A stretch of 12,340 nucleotides of DNA, from the NCBI GenBank assembly GCA_041590855.1, contig JBFHTA010000111.1, forward strand, positions 1 to 12,340, written 5' to 3'. Both the position numbers and the translations under genes were made by a program. Of the stretch, positions 1-7,108 are shown one piece after another (within the stretch, counting starts at the first letter, position 1; each line of letters starts with the position of its first letter). The notes under the pieces are model-generated. The model did not search any database and was not told the origin of the DNA. It worked only from the letters and a program-made list of their open reading frames with translations. This DNA comes from Litoribrevibacter sp041590855 (lineage in GTDB: Bacteria > Pseudomonadota > Gammaproteobacteria > Pseudomonadales > Litoribrevibacteraceae).

Positions 1-231
1 GCGTCTGATGGCTCTCTGGCGGCCTTGTTGGGTGCATCTCCTGGTGCGTCAACAGCAGTTCAGGCGATGGTTGAGGTCATCGAGCGTTGCTTTAAAGATC
101 GTTTGGCTCAACCAGAGTGGCAAGCCAAGATGAAGGAAATGATTCCTTCTTACGGTCAGGACTTAGTGTCGGATGCGGACCTGTTGAGAGAGGTTCGAGC
201 AAATACGTTAGATACGTTAAAGCTCGTGTAA
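1..231 (+). CDS. mqo: Malate:quinone oxidoreductase, C-terminal fragment
   Basis: This is the 3' end of a gene that starts outside the window; 76 codons are open from base 1 to a TAA stop at 229-231. The peptide starts ASDGSLAALLGASPGAST and includes PSYG, the pattern at the C-terminus of FAD-dependent malate:quinone oxidoreductase (Mqo), where family members carry G(D/S)GSxAALLGASPGAST and a later VPSYG. Known family role: a peripheral membrane enzyme that oxidises malate to oxaloacetate and passes electrons to the quinone pool, complementing or replacing NAD-dependent malate dehydrogenase in the TCA cycle. The FAD-binding N-terminal part is not visible, so integrity cannot be judged. A strong hairpin follows 28 bases after the stop. 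Family assignment is from recognised sequence alone. Confidence 0.88.
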   Translation, partial: ASDGSLAALLGASPGASTAVQAMVEVIERCFKDRLAQPEWQAKMKEMIPSYGQDLVSDADLLREVRANTLDTLKLV

Positions 232-258
232 ACCTGTATCAGGTGGGTCATGCCCAAT

Positions 259-290
259 AAAAAAGGCCAGCGAAATCGCTGGCCTTTTTT
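259..290. terminator. Bidirectional intrinsic terminator between mqo and bamD
   Basis: A 9-bp perfect stem GGCCAGCGA/TCGCTGGCC (265-273/276-284) is flanked by an A-run on the left and a six-T run on the right. The hairpin therefore ends in a U tract on either strand. It lies between the convergent mqo and bamD genes and can terminate both. Confidence 0.92.
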
Positions 291-336
291 GTGTTTTGTT
301 ACCTTCTTCGGGGTGTTTCGATCGAAGGTTTTGCGA

Positions 337-1179
337 TTAGCCCAACAGTCCAAAGGTCAGAATGTTCAGGAAGGAACGTTGATCGTTGGAGTGTACATCT
401 TCAATGATGAGTTGCTTGTTTTCGTCCAGCTTTTCGTAGTTCGGATAGTTGCTGACTAACACTTGAAGTGTGTCTTTAGCCAGATCCTCCAAGCCGAGCT
501 TCTGGTAGGACTCGACCATGATGGCTAAGCCTTCAGGCACAGCACTGCTGCCTTGGAAGCGAGTTACGATAAACTGCCCCCTGTTTGCGGCAGCGGCAAA
601 GGCCTGGCGACGAATCAGGTAACGCGCAGCGAATATCTCATGGCGAGCTAAATAGTCGCGTAAGTGAATCATGCGTTGACGGGCATCAGCAGCGTAGGGG
701 CTGTTAGGGAACTTGGTGAGTAGTTCGTCAAATTCCTTAAAAGCATCCTGCATAATAGCCATATCACGTTCAGCACGGTCAATGGCCACAAAGGAATCAA
801 AGAAGCCGCGCGTCATATAATAGGTCGAAAGCCCTCTTACGTAGTAAGCATAATCTACTTTAGGATGACGAGGATGCAGACGAAGGAAGCGCTCTGCCGT
901 TGAGTGGGCGTTGGTGTAATCGTCCAGCGCCATATAGTTAAACATTAATTCCAGTTTCGCTTGTTCAGCGTAACGGCCAAAGGGATAGAAGCTTTCAAGC
1001 CCTGAAAGTTCTTTGATGGCTTGGAAATACTGTTCGGTATCCATCAATTCCTGAGCGTCGCTGTAATACTCAAGCTCGGTCTTTTCAGGTTCGTCAGGTT
1101 TCTTATTGTCACTGGCGCAACCGGTTAGGATGGAAAATATTAGGAAAATGAAAGCGAATCTTTTTAACATCATGGACAT
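337..1179 (-). CDS. bamD: Outer membrane assembly lipoprotein BamD
   Basis: BamD (formerly YfiO/ComL) is the essential lipoprotein of the BAM complex that, with BamA, folds beta-barrel proteins into the outer membrane. The N-terminus is a lipoprotein signal: MLKRF, a hydrophobic stretch, then lipobox LTGC. The residues after the acylated Cys (Ala-Ser-Asp) do not form the inner-membrane Asp+2 retention signal, so outer-membrane sorting is expected. The mature part is helical and TPR-like, with the family pattern of YSDAQELMD, LESFYPFGRYAEQAKLEL, LRLHPRHPKVDYAYYVRGL and FDELLTKFPNSPYAADA. The start is uncertain: in-frame ATGs lie at 1212, 1179, 1173 and 1170, none with a clear Shine-Dalgarno. 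I give 1179 (280 aa) because the upstream residues do not look like a signal peptide; 1170 is equally possible. It is transcribed divergently from rluD, as in Pseudomonas. Confidence 0.93.
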   Translation of the reverse strand: MSMMLKRFAFIFLIFSILTGCASDNKKPDEPEKTELEYYSDAQELMDTEQYFQAIKELSGLESFYPFGRYAEQAKLELMFNYMALDDYTNAHSTAERFLRLHPRHPKVDYAYYVRGLSTYYMTRGFFDSFVAIDRAERDMAIMQDAFKEFDELLTKFPNSPYAADARQRMIHLRDYLARHEIFAARYLIRRQAFAAAANRGQFIVTRFQGSSAVPEGLAIMVESYQKLGLEDLAKDTLQVLVSNYPNYEKLDENKQLIIEDVHSNDQRSFLNILTFGLLG

Positions 1180-1332
1180 GCAATAGATATAATGAGTCTT
1201 TAGGCCAAGCATTTAAGCATACATCAGCCACTGGTTACAGTGATTTGGTGGATAAATTTATTGAATCGTGAGTCGTTTCTTAGATGCGGTCCTGATGTAA
1301 AAGTTGCGTAATAAAAGGTATTTAAAAACGGT

Positions 1333-2280
1333 ATGTCTCGCCAAATTTCTGAATTACAAGTTGTCCCCGAATCGCTGGCTGGTCAGCGGGTTGATCAAAT
1401 AGCCTCCCAATTGTTTGACGAGTACTCTCGCTCCCGGATTCAAGGGTGGATTAAATCAGGCGAACTGACCGTTGACGGGAAGACCTTGAAGGCCAAAGAA
1501 AAACTGTGGGGTGGCGAGCAGTTGGCCATTGAAGCGCAACTGGAAGACGTCAACCAGTGGGTGGCTGAAGACATTCCTTTAAACATAGTGTACGAGGATG
1601 ATGACATCCTGGTAATCAACAAACCGGCAGGTTTGGTGGTGCACCCGGCTGCAGGGCATTATGACGGTACTCTATTGAATGCATTGTTACATCATTATCC
1701 GGGTATTGAAGTCGTCCCACGTTGCGGCATTGTCCATCGGTTGGATATGGACACAACAGGCTTGATGGTGGTTGCTAAAACCATTGAAGCGCAGAATGAT
1801 TTGGTTGATCAGTTGCAATCCCGAGAAATGGGGCGTGAATACGAAGCCGTGGTCCAAGGCGTAATGACCGGAGGCGGGGTGATTGAAGAGCCGATAGGTC
1901 GTCATCCTGTACACCGTAAACGTCAGGCTGTAGTACCTTCTGGTAAGCCAGCGGTGACTCATTACCGTGTGCTGCAACGCTTCAAACATCACACGCATGT
2001 GCGGATGAAACTGGAAACCGGGCGCACTCACCAGATTCGGGTTCATATGTCGCACCTGGGGTATCCGTTAATCGGGGATGCCTTATATGCCGGACGAATG
2101 AAGGTGCCTAAAGGGGCTTCTCAAGCCTTATTGGATGCCTTGAGAGGCTTTGGTCGACAAGCGTTACATGCGAAACGTTTAGAGTTGTTTCATCCGAGAA
2201 CAGGTGATGAACTCGAATGGGAAATTGATTTGCCAGATGACATGACGTCATTGTTGGAATGCTTGTCGGAAGAAGATTAA
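1333..2280 (+). CDS. rluD: 23S rRNA pseudouridine synthase RluD
   Basis: RluD converts uridines 1911, 1915 and 1917 (E. coli numbering) in helix 69 of 23S rRNA to pseudouridine, at the subunit bridge and decoding interface. The 315 residues comprise an N-terminal S4 RNA-binding domain (about residues 15-75, with SRSRIQGWIKSGELTVDGK) and the RluA-type catalytic domain. The catalytic loop reads HRLDMDTTG with the nucleophilic Asp at 138. Further family motifs are VINKPAGLVVHPAAGH and GRTHQIRVHMSHLGYPLIGD. The ATG at 1333 gives the usual family length; a purine-rich AAAAGG lies upstream but rather far away (1313-1318). pgeF follows 32 bases after the stop, so co-transcription is likely. The alternative of RluA or RluC is less likely given the S4 domain, length and pgeF-clpB neighbourhood. 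Confidence 0.95.
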   Translation: MSRQISELQVVPESLAGQRVDQIASQLFDEYSRSRIQGWIKSGELTVDGKTLKAKEKLWGGEQLAIEAQLEDVNQWVAEDIPLNIVYEDDDILVINKPAGLVVHPAAGHYDGTLLNALLHHYPGIEVVPRCGIVHRLDMDTTGLMVVAKTIEAQNDLVDQLQSREMGREYEAVVQGVMTGGGVIEEPIGRHPVHRKRQAVVPSGKPAVTHYRVLQRFKHHTHVRMKLETGRTHQIRVHMSHLGYPLIGDALYAGRMKVPKGASQALLDALRGFGRQALHAKRLELFHPRTGDELEWEIDLPDDMTSLLECLSEED

Positions 2281-2312
2281 GCGGAAGAAACTAAAAGACG
2301 GAGGTGTTAGGG

Positions 2313-3071
2313 ATGTCTGAACAACAGCAATCAGAGGACAGCTTGATCTGGGCGAATTGGCCGGCACCTCAAAACGTCAAAGCCTGTGTCAGCACTCGTT
2401 ACGGGGGGTATAGTGAAGGCCCGTATTCATCGTTCAATATGGGCGATCATGTTGGGGATGATGCATCAAACGTGGTAAAAAATCGGGCTAAGTTCCTGCA
2501 TTTGGCGGGTTTGAAAAAAGTCGGGCAGTGGTTGCATCAGGTGCACGGGGTACATGTGGTGGACGCTCAGGACGATGGTAAAATTCGTGAGGGTGATGCC
2601 GTCATGACGGATAAAGCGGGCTTGCCCTGTGTAGTTATGACGGCAGATTGTTTGCCTGTGTTTTTTACTGACACGAAAGGGTCGAAAGTTGCGGTGGCTC
2701 ATGCGGGTTGGCGGGGATTGGCTTCTGGTGTGTTAGAGGAAACGGTGCAATCAATGGCTGTCCCTCCTGAATCTTTAATGGCTTGGCTAGGACCGGCAAT
2801 CAGTCGTCACTTCTTTGAAGTGGGCCCTGAAGTTCGTAGAGAGTTTATTGAGCACGACCTAACCGCAGAGAAGGCATTTAAGCCGGACTATATGTCGCGG
2901 GGTAAATATTTTGCCGATCTTTACGAGCTTGCTCGCCTTCGTCTTCATCAAGCCGGCGTTGAGGCTGTCTATGGTGGGGACTTCTGTACGTGGGAGGATA
3001 ATCGCTTTTATTCCTACCGCAAGGAAGGAACGACTGGTCGTATGGCTTCGATGATTTGGATCAAGAAATAA
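2313..3071 (+). CDS. pgeF: Peptidoglycan editing factor PgeF (YfiH/LACC1 family)
   Basis: This is a member of the YfiH/LACC1 multicopper-oxidoreductase-like family, once called polyphenol oxidase. Family knowledge: E. coli PgeF (YfiH) prevents wrong amino acids from entering the peptidoglycan stem peptide, and relatives show purine nucleoside phosphorylase/adenosine deaminase activity at a zinc site. The zinc-site residues are visible: His78 in HQVHG, Cys113 in TADCLPVFF and His130 in VAHAGWRGL. Other family blocks are WLGPAISRHFFEVGPEV and the C-terminal GGDFCTWEDNRFYSYRKEG. I chose ATG 2313 (252 aa) because GGAGG at 2300-2304 sits 8 bases before it; an in-frame GTG at 2304 would overlap that site. 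It lies 32 bases after rluD and 127 bases before clpB, a conserved order. The physiological substrate cannot be read from sequence. Confidence 0.93.
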   Translation: MSEQQQSEDSLIWANWPAPQNVKACVSTRYGGYSEGPYSSFNMGDHVGDDASNVVKNRAKFLHLAGLKKVGQWLHQVHGVHVVDAQDDGKIREGDAVMTDKAGLPCVVMTADCLPVFFTDTKGSKVAVAHAGWRGLASGVLEETVQSMAVPPESLMAWLGPAISRHFFEVGPEVRREFIEHDLTAEKAFKPDYMSRGKYFADLYELARLRLHQAGVEAVYGGDFCTWEDNRFYSYRKEGTTGRMASMIWIKK

Positions 3072-3090
3072 TCAATTCTGCCTTTCCTCT

Positions 3091-3119
3091 CTTGAAAGCG
3101 TATCACTTCATCCCTATTT
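3091..3119 (+). promoter_or_regulatory. Sigma-32 (RpoH) heat-shock promoter of clpB
   Basis: The -35 element CTTGAAA (3091-3097) is a perfect match to the RpoH consensus. After a 14-base spacer comes CCCTATTT (3112-3119), one mismatch from CCCCATNT. The spacing is within the normal range, and the site lies 79 bases upstream of the clpB start, a classic heat-shock gene. The start point would be expected near 3125-3127. Confidence 0.88.
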
Positions 3120-3120
3120 A

Positions 3121-3190
3121 TTTCTCATGACAAGAATAAGTCGTTTGCGTCCTATTCGTAAGATCTAACGCAAAGACTTGCTATGAGGAA
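3121..3190 (+). promoter_or_regulatory. clpB 5' leader with Shine-Dalgarno-sequestering pairing
   Basis: TTTCTCATG (3121-3129) can pair with TATGAGGAA (3182-3190): 9 pairs including two G-U, covering the clpB ribosome-binding site GAGGA (3185-3189). Inside the enclosed loop is a perfect 7-bp inverted repeat TTTGCGT/ACGCAAA (3144-3150/3168-3174). The sequence allows this fold; that it forms or regulates is inference. The left arm overlaps the expected sigma-32 start point, so only longer read-through transcripts would carry it complete. Confidence 0.4.
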
Positions 3191-3198
3191 TATAACCT

Positions 3199-5772
3199 AT
3201 GCGAATTGACCGATTAACCAGTAAGTTGCAAGTGGCGCTCTCTGACGCTCAGTCGTTAGCCATCGGACGGGATCATAATTTTATTGAGCCAGTTCATCTA
3301 ATGCAGGCCTTACTGCAAGATACTAATAACTCTTTAGCGCCTGTGATACAGAAAGCGGGCGGTAATCTTTCCGTGTTGAAGGAAGGGTTGGAGCAGCACT
3401 TACAGCAACTTCCAACTATTTCAGGCAGTGATGGCGATGTTCATATGTCTAACGACATGGGGCGTCTACTAAATCGTGCTGATAAATTGGCTCAGCAGAA
3501 ACACGATCAATACATTTCCAGCGAACTTATTTTGTTGGCTGCCCTGGAAGATAAAGGGCGTTTGGGTGAGATTCTCAAAAAGGCCGGACTGACCAAAGAG
3601 ACTCTGCAAAAAGCAATTGATGATGTCCGTGGAGGTGAATCCGTGCAAAGCCCGGAAGCAGAAGACCAGCGCCAAGCGCTTGATAAATACACAGTGGACC
3701 TCACCGAAAAGGCTGAGCAAGGCAAGTTGGACCCGGTGATTGGCCGTGATGATGAAATTCGCCGAACCATTCAGGTTCTGCAACGCCGTCGCAAAAATAA
3801 TCCGGTGTTAATCGGCGAGCCTGGTGTGGGTAAGACGGCCATTGTTGAAGGCTTGGCGCAGCGCATTATTAATAATGAAGTGCCTGATGGGCTGAAAAAC
3901 AAGCGGGTGTTGTCGTTGGATATGGGGTCCCTGGTTGCAGGAGCCAAATATCGGGGTGAGTTTGAAGAGCGCTTAAAGGCGGTTTTGAACGAGTTGGCGA
4001 AGCAAGAAGGTCAAATCATTCTGTTTATTGATGAGCTTCATACCATGGTTGGTGCTGGAAAGAGTGAAGGCTCCATGGATGCTGGTAATATGTTGAAGCC
4101 GGCGCTGGCTCGTGGTGAGTTGCATTGTGTGGGCGCAACCACGCTGGATGAGTATCGTCAGTACATTGAAAAAGATGCAGCGCTTGAGCGTCGTTTCCAA
4201 AAAGTCCTGGTGGATGAACCCAGCGAAGAAGACACCATTGCGATTCTGCGCGGTTTGAAAGAACGTTATGAAGTGCATCATGGCGTTGAAATAACCGACT
4301 CTGCCATTATTGCGGCGTCCAAATTGTCACATCGTTACATTGCGGATCGTCAGTTGCCAGATAAAGCCATTGATTTGGTGGATGAGGCCGCAAGCCGTAT
4401 TCGAATGGAAATTGATTCAAAGCCCGAAAATCTAGATCGCTTGGAACGCCGCTTGATTCAGTTGAAGATCGAGCGCGAGGCGTTGAAAAAAGAAAGTGAT
4501 CCGGCTTCCAAGAAACGCTTGGAAGAATTGATGAACACCATTAACAGTGTTCAGAAAGATTACGCGGATCTGGAAGAGGTTTGGATGGCGGAAAAGGCCT
4601 CCTTACAAGGCGAGCATCAAGTTAAGGCCGATCTTGAAAAGGCTCGTATTGATTTGGAAACGGCACGTCGAAACGGTGACTTGACGCTCATGTCGGAACT
4701 GCAATATGGCACCATTCCGATGCTGGAAAAAGAGTTAGAGCGTGCCAGCAAAGCCCAAACCGAAGAAAAAACGCTCTTGCGTAACCGGGTCACCGAGGAA
4801 GAAATTGCCGAGGTGATTTCCCGATGGACTGGGATTCCAGTGTCTAAAATGTTGGAAGGTGAGCGTGAGAAGTTACTTCGTATGGAAGATGCCTTGCATG
4901 AACGTCTGGTCGGTCAGGACGAAGCCGTAATGGCTGTAGCCAATGCTGTAAGGCGATCTCGTGCTGGTTTGGCTGATCCGAATCGCCCGAACGGTTCTTT
5001 CTTGTTCCTTGGGCCAACCGGGGTAGGTAAGACGGAACTCTGTAAATCCCTGGCTGCCTTCTTATTTGATACGGAAGAAGCCATGGTTCGGATTGATATG
5101 TCTGAGTTTATGGAAAAACACTCTGTGGCTCGATTGATTGGTGCGCCTCCTGGCTATGTCGGCTATGAAGAAGGTGGCTATCTGACCGAGGCGGTGCGAC
5201 GTAAGCCTTATTCCGTTTTGTTGCTGGATGAGGTGGAAAAGGCGCATCCGGATGTCTTCAATGTTCTGCTTCAGGTCTTGGAAGATGGCCGGCTTACTGA
5301 CGGTCAGGGTAGAACTGTGGATTTTCGGAATACCGTGATCGTGATGACCTCCAATCTGGGGTCTGAAGTGGTACAAGGTCGGACCGACGAAGAGAATTAT
5401 GAGGACATGAAACATCGGGTGATGGAGGTTGTTGGTCAGCACTTCCGTCCGGAATTTATTAACCGAATCGATGAAACGGTTGTGTTCCATGCGTTGGATC
5501 GTGAGCAAATTGCCGGTATTGCGGGTATTCAGTTAGACCGTCTCTATCAGCGTTTGGCAGAGCGAGATATGAAGTTGGAGTTATCTGATCAATTGATGTC
5601 GACCATCTGTGAGGCCGGATTTGATCCTGTATATGGGGCGCGCCCATTGAAACGGGCTATTCAGCGTTATATTGAGAATCCGTTGGCAGAGGCGCTTCTT
5701 GGAGGTGAGTTTATTCCAGGTGAAATAATTAAAGCCGATATTCAAGAAGATAAGGTCGTTTTTAGCAAGTAG
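3199..5772 (+). CDS. clpB: ATP-dependent disaggregase ClpB (Hsp100)
   Basis: ClpB is the cytosolic hexameric AAA+ disaggregase that, with DnaK/DnaJ/GrpE, threads aggregated proteins through its pore. At 857 residues it equals E. coli ClpB in length, and key residues fall at identical numbers. Domains in order: N-terminal Clp-N double repeat (1-145); NBD1 with Walker A GEPGVGKT (206-213), Walker B Glu279, pore-loop Tyr251 and arginine fingers Arg331/Arg332; a long charged coiled-coil M-domain (about 410-520); NBD2 with Walker A GPTGVGKT (605-612), Walker B Glu678 and pore-loop Tyr653; and the D2-small C-terminal domain. GAGGA lies 9 bases before the ATG. A sigma-32 promoter precedes it and a terminator follows 18 bases after the stop, so it can be a monocistronic heat-shock unit. 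No missing motif or frameshift is seen. Confidence 0.98.
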   Translation: MRIDRLTSKLQVALSDAQSLAIGRDHNFIEPVHLMQALLQDTNNSLAPVIQKAGGNLSVLKEGLEQHLQQLPTISGSDGDVHMSNDMGRLLNRADKLAQQKHDQYISSELILLAALEDKGRLGEILKKAGLTKETLQKAIDDVRGGESVQSPEAEDQRQALDKYTVDLTEKAEQGKLDPVIGRDDEIRRTIQVLQRRRKNNPVLIGEPGVGKTAIVEGLAQRIINNEVPDGLKNKRVLSLDMGSLVAGAKYRGEFEERLKAVLNELAKQEGQIILFIDELHTMVGAGKSEGSMDAGNMLKPALARGELHCVGATTLDEYRQYIEKDAALERRFQKVLVDEPSEEDTIAILRGLKERYEVHHGVEITDSAIIAASKLSHRYIADRQLPDKAIDLVDEAASRIRMEIDSKPENLDRLERRLIQLKIEREALKKESDPASKKRLEELMNTINSVQKDYADLEEVWMAEKASLQGEHQVKADLEKARIDLETARRNGDLTLMSELQYGTIPMLEKELERASKAQTEEKTLLRNRVTEEEIAEVISRWTGIPVSKMLEGEREKLLRMEDALHERLVGQDEAVMAVANAVRRSRAGLADPNRPNGSFLFLGPTGVGKTELCKSLAAFLFDTEEAMVRIDMSEFMEKHSVARLIGAPPGYVGYEEGGYLTEAVRRKPYSVLLLDEVEKAHPDVFNVLLQVLEDGRLTDGQGRTVDFRNTVIVMTSNLGSEVVQGRTDEENYEDMKHRVMEVVGQHFRPEFINRIDETVVFHALDREQIAGIAGIQLDRLYQRLAERDMKLELSDQLMSTICEAGFDPVYGARPLKRAIQRYIENPLAEALLGGEFIPGEIIKADIQEDKVVFSK
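3631..3645 (+). promoter_or_regulatory. Internal translation start for short ClpB isoform
   Basis: GGAGG (3631-3635) lies 7 bases before an in-frame GTG (3643-3645) at codon 149. This is the same codon at which E. coli starts the N-domain-less short ClpB. Initiation here would give a 709-residue protein lacking the Clp-N domain but keeping both AAA+ modules. Confidence 0.72.
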
Positions 5773-5790
5773 TTGAAGATGACAGTTAAT

Positions 5791-5820
5791 AAAAAGGCCG
5801 GAGATATATCCGGCCTTTTT
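5791..5820. terminator. Bidirectional intrinsic terminator after clpB
   Basis: The stem GGCCGGA/TCCGGCC (5796-5802/5809-5815) has a 6-base loop and is flanked by five A on the left and five T on the right. It lies 18 bases after the clpB stop and 66 bases beyond the stop of the convergent hydrolase gene, so it can serve both. Confidence 0.93.
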
Positions 5821-5886
5821 GTTTGTCTGTGGTTTGGTGTGTCCAGAATCGATGTTTTCTGTAGAGATCAAGCTTCAAGCTGCATG

Positions 5887-6936
5887 TTATACCGCAGGGG
5901 CTTCTTCTGCTGTTGTTTCTTCTTTTGCAGTCGCTGTTTTAACAGGCTGCGGGTTTTCTTCTTTCAGGAATTTGATAGCGTCTTGAACGGTACGCTTTGG
6001 TGTCTCTTCCATGGGAACATGACCAACACCTGGATAGACAATGGTCTGGGTGTTACTAATGTCTCTTTCCCAGTTCGGTATTTGACTGACTGGTACCCAT
6101 TTATCTTTCTCACCCCACATCAGTAGAGTTGGTGCGGTAATTTGATTGAACGGGAAGCGTTCTTTGCCTGGTTTGCTCTTTTCGTAAATGAGTTTTAATA
6201 CTTCAGCATAGGACTCGCGATTGCCTTTTCGCATGCTTAGTTGCAAGTAACGCTTCATGTGCTCTGGTTTGATGCGTTCTTTATCGCCGTAAACTTCTTC
6301 AACGTTCAGGCTGACTAGCCAGGGTGGAACAACTTTTTTCGACATGTGCCAAAGGCCAGGAAGGTTTGCCATGGTGATGACCCAGGGGACGTCCTGCGGG
6401 TATGCGACGGGGTCAAGTAGTATTAGCTTGGAAACGCGTTCAGGATAGTTTGCAGCGTAGTGGGCACTCATATAACCGCCCAGAGAATTCCCGGCTAATG
6501 CGAACTTATCCAGCTCCAGCATGTGAGAAAAACTGTTTATGAACGCGATGAACTCGCCTTTGTCGTATTTCATGTCTTCGGTCAGTGGGCCGGTTAGGCC
6601 GAATCCGGGAAGATCCATCCGAATGACTCGATAGTTTTTCTCAAGTTCTTTGGCCCAGTCATCCCAGGTGTGAAGGGAGGACATAATGCCGTGAAGCAGA
6701 ATAATGGGTTCTCCTTCTCCTGTATCTTTGTAGTGAACGCGCAGGCCTTTGTATGCGTACCATTTTGAATCCTCATCAGTGTAGGATTCTTCAATATCTT
6801 CATGGCTAATGGTGGCCAGGCCCATTGCATGAATGCCAGAAGGGCTGGCTTTCATTGCTGATCCGAAACTGGAACACCCGGCCAGTGTTGTAAAAGCAAG
6901 GGTTAAGAGTAGTGCTATTCGTATATGTCTGATCAT
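5887..6936 (-). CDS. Lipoprotein alpha/beta-hydrolase
   Basis: This is a 349-residue alpha/beta-hydrolase made as a lipoprotein. The signal peptide (1-20) ends in lipobox LAGC with the acylated Cys at 21, followed by Ser-Ser, which permits outer-membrane sorting. The hydrolase core begins near residue 60: oxyanion-hole region LLHGIMSS (80-87), nucleophile elbow GNSLGG with Ser151, acid Asp278 in WGEKDKW, and His306 in GVGHVPMEE, so the triad is complete. The overall pattern (MDLPGFGLTGP, YPERVSKLILLDP) is of the MhpC/haloalkane-dehalogenase-like type, but the substrate is unknown: ester, lactone or lipid are all possible. The C-terminal 22 residues are a Thr/Ala/Glu/Pro-rich tail that looks disordered. 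The ATG is preceded by AGGAG with a 7-base gap. The gene converges on clpB; no functional partner is adjacent. The fold is certain, the function is not. Confidence 0.85.
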   Translation of the reverse strand: MIRHIRIALLLTLAFTTLAGCSSFGSAMKASPSGIHAMGLATISHEDIEESYTDEDSKWYAYKGLRVHYKDTGEGEPIILLHGIMSSLHTWDDWAKELEKNYRVIRMDLPGFGLTGPLTEDMKYDKGEFIAFINSFSHMLELDKFALAGNSLGGYMSAHYAANYPERVSKLILLDPVAYPQDVPWVITMANLPGLWHMSKKVVPPWLVSLNVEEVYGDKERIKPEHMKRYLQLSMRKGNRESYAEVLKLIYEKSKPGKERFPFNQITAPTLLMWGEKDKWVPVSQIPNWERDISNTQTIVYPGVGHVPMEETPKRTVQDAIKFLKEENPQPVKTATAKEETTAEEAPAV

Positions 6937-7004
6937 GGTGTGGCTCCTATCGTGCAGCCTGTTATTCTTGTTATTCGGGAAATAATACCCATTTTGATGC
7001 GATT

Positions 7005-7029
7005 CCGTTAGCCATAAAGTGGCTAACGG
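7005..7029. repeat. Perfect 9-bp inverted repeat between two minus-strand genes
   Basis: CCGTTAGCC (7005-7013) and GGCTAACGG (7021-7029) form a perfect stem with a 7-base loop. Neither strand has a U tract after it, so it is not a standard intrinsic terminator. It lies 69 bases upstream of the hydrolase start and 80 bases beyond the DUF4124 stop, so an operator, an mRNA-end stabiliser or an attenuating hairpin are all possible. The rest of 6937-7108 shows only the weaker repeat at 7067-7102. Confidence 0.6.
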
Positions 7030-7066
7030 TGCACATTTCTGAGAAGTGAGGGTAGAGGTTTGGTGA

Positions 7067-7102
7067 AATTACTCAAGATGGCGGCTGATTAGCCCAGTAA
7101 TT
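7067..7102 (-). repeat. Imperfect stem just after the DUF4124 gene stop
   Basis: AATTACT (7067-7073) and AGTAATT (7096-7102) can pair around an inner GGCT/AGCC stem (7083-7086/7091-7094), with a 9-base bulge on one side. The structure begins 6 bases beyond the stop codon, where a transcript end is expected, but there is no U tract. Possibly a weak 3' end structure; function unproven. Confidence 0.3.
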
Positions 7103-7108
7103 CGTCGC

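Noticed and set aside
1229..1242. CACTG/CAGTG inverted repeat in the bamD-rluD divergent gap
   Set aside because: Five pairs with a 4-base loop are expected by chance, and I found no convincing promoter on either strand to link it to.
5062..5508. 148-codon minus-strand frame within clpB
   Set aside because: It is antisense to the conserved second AAA+ domain of ClpB, with no ribosome-binding site or recognisable motif.
5773..6126. 117-codon plus-strand frame directly after clpB
   Set aside because: It begins before the clpB terminator, runs through it and lies antisense to the C-terminus of the hydrolase; the Cys/Phe-rich composition is that of a shadow frame.
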